A DNA stretch of 64,000 nt from Jeotgalibacillus soli (GTDB taxonomy: Bacteria; Bacillota; Bacilli; Bacillales; Jeotgalibacillaceae): positions 62,001-126,000 of the forward strand of contig NZ_JXRP01000013.1 of NCBI RefSeq assembly GCF_000829435.1, in the 5' to 3' direction. The notes under the pieces are model-generated. The model worked only from the letters and a program-made list of their open reading frames with translations, made no database searches and was not told where the DNA came from. The translations under genes and the position numbers were made by a program. This document shows, piece by piece, positions 54,424 to 64,000 of this stretch. Each line of letters begins with the position of its first letter. Position 1 is the stretch's first letter.

Positions 54424-56286
54424 ATGAAGCTAATAGACGCACTTCAAGAGCGTATACTTATAGCAGATGGAGCGATGGGGACATTGCTTTATTCATATGG
54501 AACGGATCAATGCTTTGAAGAGCTTAATTTATCAGCAGCAGAGCATATTCAGCAAATTCATACTGCATATATTCAGGCTGGGGCAAATGTCATTCAGACG
54601 AATACGTATGCTGGAAACTATCATAAGCTCGAGCGATATGGACTTGAGGATTATGTGAAGGAAATCAATCGTGCAGGCGTTAAAAATGCTCGTCAGGCAG
54701 CCCTTGCAGATACTTTTGTGGTTGGTACAATTGGTGGCATACGAAGCTTGAATCCACAAACTGTTAAACTAGAGGAAATTAAACGAAGCTTTAGAGAACA
54801 GCTTTACTGTTTATTGCTGGAGGGCGTGGATGGTATTTTACTAGAAACCTATTATGATTTGGAGGAATTATCCACTGTCGTATCGATCGCACGAAAGGAA
54901 ACAGATATCCCCATTATTGCACAGGCTTCCCTTCAAGAGGTTGGAGTTCTGCAGGACGGCACGCCTATTACAGAGGCATTTAAGCAGCTAGAAGACTTGG
55001 GTGCTGATTTAGTTGGGCTTAATTGTCGCCTTGGACCTTATCATATGCTGCGAACGTTAGAGGGAGTGCCGCTGCCTAAGCATGCTTTTCTCTCAAGCTA
55101 TCCAAATGCAAGCCTCCCGTCCTATTCGGATGGGGCGCTTCAATACAACAATAATGCGGAATACTTTAGAGAGGTAGCACATTCCTTTCAAACACAGGGT
55201 GTTCGATTATTAGGAGGCTGCTGCGGTACAACCCCTGATCATATTCGGGCATTTTCCGAGGCGCTTAAAGGAGCAGTTCCTGTTTTGGAAAAGGACGTAT
55301 ATATTCAACAACCCAAAATTGAGGTATCTAGCCGTCGCATTTATGTTCCCGAGCCTCTTCAGAACATTGTTACGAAGCGATCCTCTATTATTGTAGAGCT
55401 CGATCCTCCTAAAAAGCTGAATATAGATGCTTTTATGAAAGGAGCAAAAGCACTGAAGGAAGCTGGAGCTGATGCAGTAACGCTTGCTGATAACTCGCTG
55501 GCAAGTCCGCGTGTATCAAATGAATCTCTTGGCCATTTAATTAAAGCGGAGCATGATGTCCGTCCGCTTGTTCATATTACCTGCCGGGATCGCAATTTAA
55601 TTGGATTGCAGTCCCACTTAATGGGACTTCATACACTGGGGCTTCATGATGTGCTTGCTGTAACCGGAGATCCTACAAAAGTAGGGGATTTTCCTGGGGC
55701 AACCTCCGTCTATGATGTGTCTTCTTTCGAACTGATTGAAATGATCCAGCAGCTGAATCGGGGAGTTTCCATGTCAGGTAAGGATCTTGGGGAGTCCACT
55801 TCATTTTCCATAGGTGCAGCTTTTAATCCAAACGTCCGGTCTGTTGAGCGTGCCGTGCTTAGGATGGAAAAAAAGATTAAAGCAGGAGCTGATTACTTTA
55901 TGAGTCAGCCTGTATTCTCAGAGGAAAAGCTGCTAGAAGTATACGAGTATGTAAAAGACATAAATGCACCTTTATATATAGGCTTGATGCCGCTAACGAA
56001 TAGCCGAAATGCAGACTTTCTTCACCATGAGGTACCTGGTATCAAGCTGTCAGATCAAGTGCGTGAGCGAATGGCAACGGTAGCCGGGGACAAAGAACGT
56101 TCTTCTCAAGAAGGTCTTGCCATTGCCAAATCACTTATTGATACGGCATTGGAGCTATTTAACGGAATTTATCTAATTACACCTTTTATGCGTTACGATC
56201 TAACTGTAGAGCTAACGAAATATGCAAAGCAGCAAGCGGCAAAAAGAGCTGGAGGAGTTAACCATGTATCCAACATCATTCACTGA
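54424..56286 (+). CDS. yitJ: Bifunctional homocysteine S-methyltransferase/methylenetetrahydrofolate reductase (YitJ)
   Basis: The 620-residue protein fuses an N-terminal homocysteine methyltransferase barrel (DGAMGTLLY; zinc cysteines in GLNCRLGP and GGCCGTTP, residues about 200 and 270) to a C-terminal MetF-like flavin domain ([30 protein letters not shown]). The reductase part makes 5-methyltetrahydrofolate, the methyl donor for MetH encoded next. ATG 54424 follows AAGGGGGG. Expression is under the SAM-I riboswitch. Its last 23 bases overlap the start of metH. Confidence 0.95.
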   Translation: MKLIDALQERILIADGAMGTLLYSYGTDQCFEELNLSAAEHIQQIHTAYIQAGANVIQTNTYAGNYHKLERYGLEDYVKEINRAGVKNARQAALADTFVVGTIGGIRSLNPQTVKLEEIKRSFREQLYCLLLEGVDGILLETYYDLEELSTVVSIARKETDIPIIAQASLQEVGVLQDGTPITEAFKQLEDLGADLVGLNCRLGPYHMLRTLEGVPLPKHAFLSSYPNASLPSYSDGALQYNNNAEYFREVAHSFQTQGVRLLGGCCGTTPDHIRAFSEALKGAVPVLEKDVYIQQPKIEVSSRRIYVPEPLQNIVTKRSSIIVELDPPKKLNIDAFMKGAKALKEAGADAVTLADNSLASPRVSNESLGHLIKAEHDVRPLVHITCRDRNLIGLQSHLMGLHTLGLHDVLAVTGDPTKVGDFPGATSVYDVSSFELIEMIQQLNRGVSMSGKDLGESTSFSIGAAFNPNVRSVERAVLRMEKKIKAGADYFMSQPVFSEEKLLEVYEYVKDINAPLYIGLMPLTNSRNADFLHHEVPGIKLSDQVRERMATVAGDKERSSQEGLAIAKSLIDTALELFNGIYLITPFMRYDLTVELTKYAKQQAAKRAGGVNHVSNIIH

Positions 56287-59200
56287 GCAACTTGAAAATC
56301 GCATTTTAATAATGGATGGAGCTATGGGTACCATGCTTCAGGAAGCAAATTTAACGCCTGAGGATTTTGGCGGGGAAGAATATGACGGCTGTAACGAGTA
56401 TTTAAATATAACGGCCCCTCATGTAATTGAACGAATACATGACGCTTATCTTGGAGCAGGAGCAGATATCATTGAGACGAATACGTTCGGTGGAATGAGT
56501 ATCGTACTGGACGAATACAATCTTGGTCATCTTGCTTATGAAGTGAACAAAGTAGCTGCACAAATAGCTAAACGCTCAGCCAGCAAATTTTCTACAACAG
56601 AAATGCCACGTTATGTTGCGGGAGCCATGGGCCCAACAACGAAAACACTGAGTGTAACAGGTGGAACAACCTTTGATGAGCTGACCATATCTTATGGGGA
56701 ACAGGCGCGAGCATTAATTGATGGTGGATGTGACCTGCTTTTGCTCGAGACAAGTCAGGATTTACTAAATGTAAAAAGTGCATTTTTAGGCATTCAACAA
56801 GCATTTGATCATACCGGCATCACCTTGCCGATCATGATTTCAGGCACAATCGAACCGATGGGAACCACGCTGGCTGGACAGTCTATTGAATCATTTTATA
56901 TAAGTATTGAACATATGAACCCTATTTCTGTAGGCCTTAACTGCGCTACAGGACCTGAATTTATGCAGGACCATATCCGTTCTTTATCCGATTTAAGCAA
57001 TACGTTCGTTAGCTGTTATCCAAACGCAGGTTTGCCGGATGAAGAAGGCCACTATCATGAAACAGCTGAATCCTTAGCCAAAAAGCTTGCAGGCTTTGCG
57101 GAAAAGGGATGGCTAAATATTGTTGGAGGCTGCTGCGGTACAACACCTGAACATATTCGTGAGCTGTCAAAAGCAATGAAAAAATACACACCAAGAAAAG
57201 TGGAGAAAAAGGAGATTCACACGGTCTCAGGCATAGAACCATTAGTCTATGACGACCCCTCTATGCGTCCGCTTATGATTGGTGAGCGTACAAACGTCAT
57301 TGGTTCAAGGAAATTCAAGCGCTTAATTGCAGAAGGGAAAATAGAAGAAGCATCTGAAATTGCACGTGCTCAAGTAAAAGGGGGCGCCCATGTCATTGAT
57401 ATTTGCCTGGCCGACCCGGATCGTGATGAGCTTGAGGACATGGAAGTGTTTATTCAAGAGGTTGTAAAAAAGGTAAAGGTTCCTCTTGTAATCGATTCAA
57501 CGGATGAGGCAGTCATTGAGCGAGCACTTAAATTTTCTCAAGGGAAAGCCATTATTAACTCCATTAATCTTGAGGATGGGCTTGAGCGTTTTGATGCTGT
57601 GATACCGCTTGTGAAGAAATACGGTGCAGCGGTTGTTGTTGGAACGATTGATGAAATAGGGATGGGAGTTACTGCCGAAAGAAAGCTTGAGATCGCCAAA
57701 AGGTCCTATAAAATTTTAGTAGAAAATTATGGATTGGCTCCGACGGATATTATTTTTGATCCACTCGTATTTCCTGTCGGAACAGGAGATGAGCAATATA
57801 TTGGATCAGCAAAGGCAACGGTGGAAGGAATCCGTCTTTTAAAAGAAGAGATGCCGCTATGTCAAACGACGCTTGGGATCAGTAATGTCTCCTTCGGCTT
57901 GCCGCCAGTCGGCCGTGAGGTGCTTAATGCAGTTTTTCTTTACCACTGTACACAAGCAGGGCTTGACTATGCTATTGTAAATACGGAAAAGCTGGAGCGG
58001 TATGCTTCAATATCAGCTGAGGAAATCGCAATGGCAGATAAGCTATTGTTTGACACGACGGATGAATCGCTAGCGACCTTTACCGAATTCTACCGTGGCA
58101 AGAAAAAGGAATTAAAGTCGAGCATGCCTGATATGACGCTAGAAGAGCGCCTTGCCTACTACGTTGTCGAAGGTACTAAAGAGGGACTGCTTCCTGACCT
58201 GGAGAAAGCCTTGGCAGAATATGATGAACCATTGACCATTATTAATGGTCCATTGATGACAGGAATGAAAGAGGTAGGCCGTTTGTTCAACGACAACCAG
58301 CTAATCGTAGCGGAAGTGCTGCAAAGTGCAGAGGTGATGAAAGCAGCGGTAGCATTTTTAGAGCCTCATATGGAAATATCTGATAAAACTTCATCCAGGG
58401 GGAAAATCCTGCTAGCCACTGTTAAAGGTGATGTTCACGATATTGGGAAAAACCTTGTCGATATTATCTTAAGCAATAATGGTTATGAAGTTGTTGACCT
58501 CGGAATAAAGGTCACACCAACCACATTGATTGAGGCCATTAAACGTGAAAAACCCGATATTATAGGGTTATCAGGTCTTCTTGTGAAATCGGCACAGCAA
58601 ATGGTCATCACAGCTGGGGATATGAAGGAAGCAGGGCTTGCTCTTCCAATTCTAGTCGGCGGTGCTGCTTTATCAAGGAAATTCGTCGATACGAAAATTT
58701 CACAGCAGTACGATGGATTAGTGCTGTATGCCAAAGATGCGATGAATGGATTAACTTTGGCAAATCAACTTCAGGACGAACTTGAAAGAGAGCAGCTTGT
58801 AGAAGAACGTCAGCTAAAACTAGAAGCAGTGGCCAATGCACTAGCGATGCCTGTTTTGGAAAAAGCACCAGTAGCGGTTCGAACACGATCAAATGTGTCC
58901 ACAACGGCTCCCGTTTTCACGCCTGCTGACGTTAAAAGGCATATTCTTACTTCTTATTCCGTTGCCCACGTGGAAGCCTATATCAATCTGCAAATGCTCA
59001 TTGGGCATCATTTAGGTGTAAAAGGGAAGATCTCTCGTCTGCTAGAGGAGAAGGATGAAAAAACCTTGAAAATTAAAGAGGTAGTGGATAGCTTGCTGAC
59101 TGAAGTAAAGAAGGAAAAGCTAATTCAGCCTGCTGCTGTGTATCAATTTTTCCCTGCGCAGTCAGATGGAGACGACGTGATCATTTACGATCCGGCTGAT

Positions 59201-59710
59201 CAATCAACGATCATTGAACGATTTACATTCCCTCGTCAGCATAAAGAACCGTTTTTATGTCTTGCTGATTATTTGAAAGCAGTCGGCAGCGGCGAGATGG
59301 ATTATGTAGGGTTTTTCACAGTTACTGCAGGACGCGGTATTCGTGAAAAAGCGCAAATCTATAAAGAACAAGGCCGTTTTTTAGAAAGTCATGCCTTACA
59401 GTCACTGGCTTTAGAAACAGCAGAAGGCTTTGCAGAGCTTATTCACCAGCAAATGCGCGACCGCTGGGGCTTTTCTGACCCAGTTGACTTCACCATGCAG
59501 GAGCGCTTTAGTGCGAAATACCAGGGGCAGCGTTTCTCATTTGGCTATCCTGCTTGTCCAAATCTCGATGACCAAGAAAAGCTCTTTAAGCTTATTCGTC
59601 CGGAGGAAATTGGGGTCGAATTAACCGATGGCTTTATGATGGAGCCTGAAGCATCAGTGTCTGCGATTTGTTTTGCTCATCCGGATGCGAGATATTTTAA
59701 TGTTTTATAG
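56264..59710 (+). CDS. metH: Cobalamin-dependent methionine synthase
   Basis: The 1148-residue protein contains all four MetH modules: homocysteine-binding barrel (zinc Cys in GLNCATGP and GGCCGTTP), pterin-binding barrel ([20 protein letters not shown]), cobalamin cap and Rossmann domain with the axial-His motif DVHDIGKN near residue 723, and the C-terminal SAM-dependent activation domain ([17 protein letters not shown]). It regenerates methionine from homocysteine. ATG 56264 is selected over an upstream start because AGCTGGAGGAG precedes it; it overlaps yitJ by 23 bases. A terminator follows. Confidence 0.96.
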   Translation: MYPTSFTEQLENRILIMDGAMGTMLQEANLTPEDFGGEEYDGCNEYLNITAPHVIERIHDAYLGAGADIIETNTFGGMSIVLDEYNLGHLAYEVNKVAAQIAKRSASKFSTTEMPRYVAGAMGPTTKTLSVTGGTTFDELTISYGEQARALIDGGCDLLLLETSQDLLNVKSAFLGIQQAFDHTGITLPIMISGTIEPMGTTLAGQSIESFYISIEHMNPISVGLNCATGPEFMQDHIRSLSDLSNTFVSCYPNAGLPDEEGHYHETAESLAKKLAGFAEKGWLNIVGGCCGTTPEHIRELSKAMKKYTPRKVEKKEIHTVSGIEPLVYDDPSMRPLMIGERTNVIGSRKFKRLIAEGKIEEASEIARAQVKGGAHVIDICLADPDRDELEDMEVFIQEVVKKVKVPLVIDSTDEAVIERALKFSQGKAIINSINLEDGLERFDAVIPLVKKYGAAVVVGTIDEIGMGVTAERKLEIAKRSYKILVENYGLAPTDIIFDPLVFPVGTGDEQYIGSAKATVEGIRLLKEEMPLCQTTLGISNVSFGLPPVGREVLNAVFLYHCTQAGLDYAIVNTEKLERYASISAEEIAMADKLLFDTTDESLATFTEFYRGKKKELKSSMPDMTLEERLAYYVVEGTKEGLLPDLEKALAEYDEPLTIINGPLMTGMKEVGRLFNDNQLIVAEVLQSAEVMKAAVAFLEPHMEISDKTSSRGKILLATVKGDVHDIGKNLVDIILSNNGYEVVDLGIKVTPTTLIEAIKREKPDIIGLSGLLVKSAQQMVITAGDMKEAGLALPILVGGAALSRKFVDTKISQQYDGLVLYAKDAMNGLTLANQLQDELEREQLVEERQLKLEAVANALAMPVLEKAPVAVRTRSNVSTTAPVFTPADVKRHILTSYSVAHVEAYINLQMLIGHHLGVKGKISRLLEEKDEKTLKIKEVVDSLLTEVKKEKLIQPAAVYQFFPAQSDGDDVIIYDPADQSTIIERFTFPRQHKEPFLCLADYLKAVGSGEMDYVGFFTVTAGRGIREKAQIYKEQGRFLESHALQSLALETAEGFAELIHQQMRDRWGFSDPVDFTMQERFSAKYQGQRFSFGYPACPNLDDQEKLFKLIRPEEIGVELTDGFMMEPEASVSAICFAHPDARYFNVL

Positions 59711-59717
59711 GTTGAAA

Positions 59718-59745
59718 AGCGGCTCGTAATTGAGTCGTTTTTTTT
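59718..59745 (+). terminator. Intrinsic terminator of yitJ-metH
   Basis: GCGGCTC pairs with GAGTCGT (one wobble or mismatch) and T8 follows. Confidence 0.72.
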
Positions 59746-59837
59746 GCGTGGGGATCTTGAATTTTGGTGATCTTTATTGCAACTGAAGTATCAATAGGCT
59801 TAGCTTGTGAAAATCTCAGAGAAATGCTGAAAATACT

Positions 59838-60290
59838 TTATTCAATCAAGAATGTTTTTGGCAATAGTATTTTAATCGTAGTCCCTTTGCCGGGCTTACT
59901 TTTGACTTCGATCGTTCCTTGCTGATTTTCGATGATACGTTTACATAGCGTGAGTCCTTATCCTGTTCCCTTTTCTTTAGTTGTATAAAAAGGTTCGAAT
60001 AATTTTTTCTGTCTTTCTTTTGAGATACCAACTCCACTGTCTACAACTTCTATTAGATAATGCACATCTCATATTTTTTAAGGAAAACATTGATGTGTAT
60101 GTATGGTTATGTGGTTGCTTCAGTAGAATTTTGTATAAGATTAATGAGTACCTGCTTCAATTGATTCGGATCACAATGAGCTATGATAACTGTATCAAAA
60201 TGTAATTTTATTTGTATATTACTTAGATTCGATTGAGGCTCCATAAAAAGTATGACATTTGAGATGACATGTATAAATTCGTTAAATATA
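59838..60290 (-). pseudogene. Sensor histidine kinase ATPase-domain relic
   Basis: On the minus strand the N box is visible as DPNQLKQVLINLIQNSTEAT. Frameshifts follow, then [18 protein letters not shown] (G1) and [11 protein letters not shown] 59959-59961, GLTLCKRIIENQQGTIEVKSKPGKGTTIKILLPK (G2 and end), stop at 59838. The sensor part and the phospho-accepting His are absent. The original resembled the KinB/NtrB group of sporulation and nitrogen kinases. Confidence 0.83.
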
Positions 60291-60804
60291 CAAAAACTTC
60301 TCTATTATCGTTTAAATAGCTTTAGATATTAATGTATATTAAATAAACACATTTAAAAAACGAGACGTCGACAAAAGCGGCATCTCGTCTTCCTCTTTTT
60401 ATTTATCGTTCCCTTTTAAGAGAATAAGCTCAAAAATTTAACTTTAATCTGCAGTTCTTCGTCTTTCGGTTCTTTCTTGTTAAATTCTATTATTGTTTCT
60501 GATTACCGCGGACTTCTGTCTCCAAAGTCAAGCTCGTTTATCCTTTTTATGAAAAAGTTGGAAAGCTTGAATTATGCGGTCCTCAGCTGATTTCCAAATT
60601 CATATTAATAATGCGTCACCAAAAGTACGCCAAGCGTGTGGCGAAAACTCCTATTGCCGTCGTTCATAAACGAGAAAATAAGGATCTATTCTTTTCCGTT
60701 TATGATCGTAACTACAGGTTACGTAAAGAACATTTCTGCTGTTCCTCTATTAGTACAAGCGTTTCTGAGTATAGTTGGCGGCTGGCTGTTGAAAAGAGTA
60801 GAGA
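60291..60804. other. Intergenic region with one hairpin, otherwise nothing recognised
   Basis: A hairpin near 60361-60400 (GAGACGTCG..GCATCTCGTC, then T-rich) may terminate the kinase-relic or upstream transcript. Short open frames at 60611-60874 on the plus strand lack ribosome-binding sites and overlap the minus-strand gene that follows; I regard them as chance. Confidence 0.45.
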
Positions 60805-61308
60805 TCAAACGGTTGAAAGCAGAAGTCCTTCTGGGGCTCTAAGCATGGCCACTTCTTTAATCAGTGTTTCGTAAATTAACGTAATGGACAGACGATTTTC
60901 ACCCAATGTACGTATTAAATCGATGGTTTTCTCCTGATTCTTATAGGAAAGTTCAGCAAGAAGAGGCGGGATTGCAATGCTTTGCTCAAGAATATCTAAA
61001 GGAATACGAAACTCTGTTTGATTAAATTTTAAATTCTTCAGGTCTTGCATGAAAAATTTCTTTTTTTGTGAATTATGTGATAGCCAATATCGATTACCGT
61101 AATATGATACTTTTGATGAAAATAGATCGGGTCTAGAGTAGACTAGTTTCCCGCCCCATTTACGAACTAAGTCAATTGTCTTCTCTTTTTTTTGATAGGA
61201 CAACTCTGCTAACAACGAAGAAATGGCTATATGGCGTTCAAGAAACTCTAAATCGATTGGAATCCCTTGACCATGATTCAAATTCTTCCATTCTTTTAAA
61301 GCGTTCAT
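60805..61308 (-). CDS. Uncharacterised protein with an internal duplication
   Basis: The 167-residue soluble protein starts at ATG 61308 after AGGAGGAGAATG. Residues 16-52 and 102-136 are an obvious duplicate: both contain IPxD..LE..IAI..LLAELSY..(Q)EKTIDLxR and differ mainly at the ends. A basic, aromatic linker (KVSYYGNRYWLSHNSQKKK) separates the units. The repeats are predicted as two helices each, like small helical repeat or anti-phage adaptor domains, but I do not recognise the family. No neighbour shares its strand nearby, so it is monocistronic. Function unknown. Confidence 0.72.
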   Translation of the reverse strand: MNALKEWKNLNHGQGIPIDLEFLERHIAISSLLAELSYQKKEKTIDLVRKWGGKLVYSRPDLFSSKVSYYGNRYWLSHNSQKKKFFMQDLKNLKFNQTEFRIPLDILEQSIAIPPLLAELSYKNQEKTIDLIRTLGENRLSITLIYETLIKEVAMLRAPEGLLLSTV

Positions 61309-61740
61309 AACATTCTCCTCCTATTTTAATATAATTCTAACTACTAACTTTTAATCTTTTTCTTTATCTAAAACCTGTCTACCCTCCTTGCTTTTATCAT
61401 CTCACTACTTGCTAGAGAGATAACACCGACTCTTTTCCTATTTCACCCAAAAACTGTACGAGGGATTTCGCTACAATTAGACCTTAAAAGTGCAACTTAT
61501 CTGTTTTCCGTTTAATATCGTCAATCCCTCGACAAGAATCTATGTAATAAATGAAACAAAGAAGAGAAAGAGAAATTCCTTTATTTCATATGAAGATCAG
61601 TTTATCCATTAATGATCATTCTTATTACGAATTATATTGATCGGCAGTGTGCCTAATTGATCTTTATTTAGCAGGTCATCATGATATTGCTTTTATTGGG
61701 TGAAAAAACTTCTAATTGGGTGTACAATAACAGCAGATGC
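61309..61740. other. Intergenic region upstream of thiT
   Basis: About 430 AT-rich bases between two divergent genes. No credible reading frame. The promoter for the thiT leader must lie near its right end, but no clear -35/-10 pair with normal spacing was found. Confidence 0.5.
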
Positions 61741-61747
61741 AATTTCC

Positions 61748-61838
61748 GCAAGGGGAGCCATTATGGCTGAGAGTGAGCTTTTTTAGTTCAGACCCTTTGA
61801 ACCTGTAAGTTAATGCTTACGCAGGGATGTGGATGGAA
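61748..61838 (+). promoter_or_regulatory. TPP (Thi-box) riboswitch of thiT
   Basis: AGGGGAGCC, GGCTGAGAGTGAGC, GACCCTTTGAACCTG and ACGCAGGGATGTGG are the conserved aptamer parts in correct order. TPP binding should stop expression of the thiamine importer. Confidence 0.92.
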
Positions 61839-61852
61839 ACAGGCGCGTAAAG

Positions 61853-61888
61853 CAATGTCTGGATTTCTATCCTGGACATTGTTTTTTT
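61853..61888 (+). terminator. Riboswitch-controlled terminator before thiT
   Basis: CAATGTCTGG pairs with CCTGGACATTG (one bulge), then T7. Confidence 0.82.
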
Positions 61889-61997
61889 ATATGCATTTTA
61901 CGGTCACTGGATGATTGACAGTAGGATACAAAATAAAAAAGCAATGGTTTATCCCCTTCGTGCGAGCTGCATCATTTTCGCAAAAGGAGGAAGTAAA

Positions 61998-62573
61998 ATG
62001 GAAAGATCAAAGCTTTTATTTATGTTAGAGGTTGCTATTTTTGCGGCTATTGGCGTTATATTGGATAGACTTTCATTCTCGGTATGGCCGCAGGGTGGTT
62101 CTGTAAGCTTTGCGATGGTACCTATTATTCTAATGGCATTACGATGGGGATTGAAAGGAGGTCTATTGACCGGACTGCTTGTTGGGACGATTCAAGTTGT
62201 AGTGGGTGGTGCCTATATAATTGATCCTATTCAAGGAGCACTTGATTACCCAATCGCATTTACAGTCGTAGGATTTGCTGGTTTATTTGCCGGTCCAGTT
62301 AAGACGGCATTGATGAATGGGTTAACAAAAAAAGCAATCGTTTATATCGTTCTTGCAACACTTGTTGGTACTGCTCTGCGTTATGTGTGCCATGTATTGT
62401 CTGGAGTTGTGTTCTTTAGTGCAGGATCGGCAGCTGTGCCTGCGTTAAAATATTCACTGGTTTATAATGGAACGTTTATGGGACCAGCCTTTATCCTAAC
62501 GGCAATCGTGATTGCTGGTCTGCTCTCAACGGTCCCTCGTGTAGCAACGAAACAAAATATTCGAAACGCCTAA
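61998..62573 (+). CDS. thiT: Thiamine transporter substrate-binding membrane protein (ECF S component)
   Basis: The 191-residue, six-helix membrane protein is ThiT (YuaJ), the substrate-specific part of an energy-coupling-factor importer; it would use the shared EcfAAT module encoded elsewhere. The sequence LDRLSFSVWPQGGSVSFAMVPI and DPIQGALDYPIAFTVVGFAG carry the family's thiamine-contacting aromatic residues. ATG 61998 follows CAAAAGGAGGAAG. The TPP riboswitch and terminator upstream directly confirm its role in thiamine uptake. Confidence 0.94.
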   Translation: MERSKLLFMLEVAIFAAIGVILDRLSFSVWPQGGSVSFAMVPIILMALRWGLKGGLLTGLLVGTIQVVVGGAYIIDPIQGALDYPIAFTVVGFAGLFAGPVKTALMNGLTKKAIVYIVLATLVGTALRYVCHVLSGVVFFSAGSAAVPALKYSLVYNGTFMGPAFILTAIVIAGLLSTVPRVATKQNIRNA

Positions 62574-62577
62574 TATG

Positions 62578-62608
62578 AACCTGTCTCCGATTGGAGGCAG
62601 GTTTTTTT
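62578..62608 (+). terminator. Intrinsic terminator of thiT
   Basis: AACCTGTCTCC pairs with GGAGGCAGGTT, followed by T7. Confidence 0.86.
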
Positions 62609-62819
62609 ATATGCAGGACTTAAGATAGGTAATTTAGGGAGTGCTCAAAAAATTAGCGCTTGAATAATCAATCTAAGCGGTAGTTGATCGTTAGTCTACT
62701 TTAAAAAATTATTCTATTTACTTTGTTAAATGTTTATAATAAGCAGTCGATATTTAATAGAGAGGGTAAGAAACCGCTTGTAAATACATACTTTGATAGC
62801 AAGAAAGGAACTACTTCAT

Positions 62820-63233
62820 ATGAAATCAGTAAAGATAATGATCGCAATACAGACACTTGTGCTGATTGCTGGAGGAATTGTACTAATATGGCTGTTTGAC
62901 ATAATTGGATTAGGTAATCCTAAGACACTGGTAGCATATTTAATAGGGATCCTCCTTATATTTTTGATCGTACGTTTCTTTCAAGTTAATTTCCTGGCTA
63001 TTGATATTAAGCTATTAGTGGATCATTACAAGGAATATGAAAAGAATTTCGAGGAGCTCTCAAAAAGATTAGAATGGCACGATTTTACGATGGAGCTAGT
63101 AGATGGTGAAGTGATGTACAAAGCTAAAAAGACTCGATCCTTTACTTTCTTCGGAAGCAAATTAGGCTATAAATATTCGAAAACAGGCTTGGAAGAGTAT
63201 TGGAGAAATAATCCTTATTCAAAGTTAAGATGA
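62820..63233 (+). CDS. Small two-helix membrane protein of unknown function
   Basis: The 137-residue protein has two N-terminal hydrophobic helices (IMIAIQTLVLIAGGIVLIW and TLVAYLIGILLIFLIVRFF) and a charged cytosolic domain of about 80 residues (KEYEKNFEELSKRLEWHDFTME..). ATG 62820 follows AAGAAAGGAAC. No family is recognised. A long hairpin terminator ends the unit. Confidence 0.62.
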   Translation: MKSVKIMIAIQTLVLIAGGIVLIWLFDIIGLGNPKTLVAYLIGILLIFLIVRFFQVNFLAIDIKLLVDHYKEYEKNFEELSKRLEWHDFTMELVDGEVMYKAKKTRSFTFFGSKLGYKYSKTGLEEYWRNNPYSKLR

Positions 63234-63259
63234 TTTCCTAGACGCTTGTATAATAAGGG

Positions 63260-63315
63260 CTGTTTCAAAAGTCATTTAGTTTAAGTGACTTTTGAAACAG
63301 TTCATTTTATTTTTT
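63260..63315. terminator. Intrinsic terminator
   Basis: Perfect 15-base arms CTGTTTCAAAAGTCA / TGACTTTTGAAACAG (63260-63274, 63286-63300), followed by a T-rich stretch. Confidence 0.75.
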
Positions 63316-63334
63316 GACTTGGTAAAACGTGTCT

Positions 63335-63475
63335 GTTGAATTCAACTGCAGGCGCTTGTTTTCCGCGGGGCAGGCCGTGAGCCTCCCAGGTCGCAGATGT
63401 CCCTGCTTGAGTCTCACCTGTCCTGTTCCAGCCCGCAGGAGTCTCGCGTATCGCTTCCAATCAACGCCGTGAAAA
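63335..63475. repeat. Bacillus intergenic repeat, long copy
   Basis: GC-rich block with TTCCGCGGGGCAGGC, GTGAGCCTCC, GAGTCTCACCTGTCC and CGCAGGAGTCTCGCG. This order (nested GAGNCTC motifs, ending at TTGATTGG on the opposite strand) matches a dispersed intergenic repeat common in Bacillus genomes. It carries no gene. Related copies lie at 24003-24140 (diverged) and 30922-30965 (edges only). Confidence 0.7.
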
Positions 63476-63566
63476 TATCAACAATGGACTTGAACATAGC
63501 TTATTTTTAGGAAGTTGAATCGTATACTCCTTACGTTTTTCTTTCCTTTTCTAAAACTCTCTTTTC

Positions 63567-63962
63567 CTACACAAAATCTGCTTTTGCAAACAGTATGGCA
63601 TATATAATTGTAAAAATCAGATAGGTAATTGCAACAATATACAAAAACTATAGCTGTTCAGGACCTTGAACAAATAATAACGATAAAACAAAAGGAATTC
63701 TTAATAAATCAATCGTAATAATTAGTTTTTTCTTCTGAAATCGATCTGCCAGCTTCCAGCCGATTGGAGCGAGAAATAAAAAAGGTACCATGGCGTATGA
63801 TAGCAAATAAAAATCCAATAGCAGTCCTTTAACCGTCATCTGATAGAGCAATGTAAGAAAGGAGACCTGAATAAATCAATTTCCAATCCCGTTTACGACT
63901 CCTGCCCCAAAAAAACTGTTGATCATTTTTTTCTGCTTCCAAACAAACCAGTTTGTCATCAT
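63567..63962 (-). pseudogene. MFS transporter N-terminal fragment with two in-frame stops
   Basis: From ATG 63962, after AGAAGGTG, one frame reads a basic start, helix 1 broken by TGA 63876-63878 in GVVNGIGN-stop-FIQV, where relatives carry Trp, then helix 2 and motif A-like PIGWKLADRFQKKKLI, TAG 63648-63650 in GPEQL-stop-FLYI (again Trp expected), and a last helix to TAG 63567. Only three to four of twelve helices remain, so an internal or 3' deletion has also occurred. No frameshift is seen. Confidence 0.78.
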
Positions 63963-64000
63963 TTCACCTTCTGTCGTTGTCCAATAATATAGATAAACAT

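Noticed and set aside
60611-60874. Plus-strand open frames antisense to the duplicated-module protein
   Set aside because: No ribosome-binding site and the opposite strand holds a better supported gene with AGGAGGAG before its ATG.

Overview
The window is chromosomal DNA from a low-GC, endospore-forming member of the Bacillaceae. The support is a GerA/GerC/GerB spore-germinant receptor operon, a KatX-type catalase behind a sigma-B-like promoter, Bacillus-style regulatory RNAs (two TPP, one SAM-I, one c-di-AMP), strong AAGGAGG ribosome-binding sites, frequent TTG/GTG starts and many close relatives of B. subtilis genes (yfiB/yfiC, yfmL, yitJ, ktrAB, ycgG, yppC). It is not B. subtilis itself: a cobalamin-dependent methionine synthase (metH) follows yitJ. 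No rRNA, tRNA, CRISPR array, intact insertion sequence or prophage was seen.

Layout. 1-4.2 kb: end of a hydantoinase-B-type gene, an NCS1 transporter, a small DUF4023-like protein and a deleted manganese catalase. 4.2-13.5 kb: an RNase J paralogue, a KGG-repeat stress protein, small proteins, LysE, amino-acid and MFS transporters, and KatX. 13.5-17.8 kb: decayed genes, notably a Rex-operator-controlled glycerol dehydrogenase with four in-frame stops and a broken HD-GYP gene. 17.9-22.7 kb: the germination operon, then a DUF3231 protein and a WGxxGxxG-tailed exported peptide. 22.7-27 kb: a NagZ/GNAT relic, a PAP2 phosphatase and an amidohydrolase/membrane-protein operon. 27-32.3 kb: DUF2515, TPP-controlled thiC, a broken sigma factor and YcgG. 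32.7-41.2 kb: alanine symporter, DJ-1/PfpI protein, cation/proton antiporter and the YfiB/YfiC ABC exporter. 41.2-49 kb: a deleted CDF transporter between two palindromes, YfmL helicase, two more relics, an amidase and adenine deaminase. 49.5-54 kb: c-di-AMP-riboswitch-controlled ktrAB, an SRAP/nucleotidyltransferase pair and a broken lipoprotein. 54-59.7 kb: SAM-I-controlled yitJ-metH. 59.8-64 kb: a dead sensor kinase, a protein with an internal duplication, TPP-controlled thiT, a small membrane protein and a dead MFS gene.

The genes work together as small independent units under metabolite control: thiamine synthesis and uptake (thiC, thiT), methionine regeneration (yitJ, metH), potassium uptake (ktrAB, with an RCK-tailed antiporter that may export cations) and stress or spore protection (catalase, KGG protein). 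The most striking global property is gene decay: about fourteen loci carry premature stops, frameshifts or internal deletions while their neighbours are intact. Regulatory sequences survive beside some of the dead genes, most clearly the paired Rex operators before gldA. Several long perfect palindromes and three copies of a Bacillus-type intergenic repeat lie between genes.
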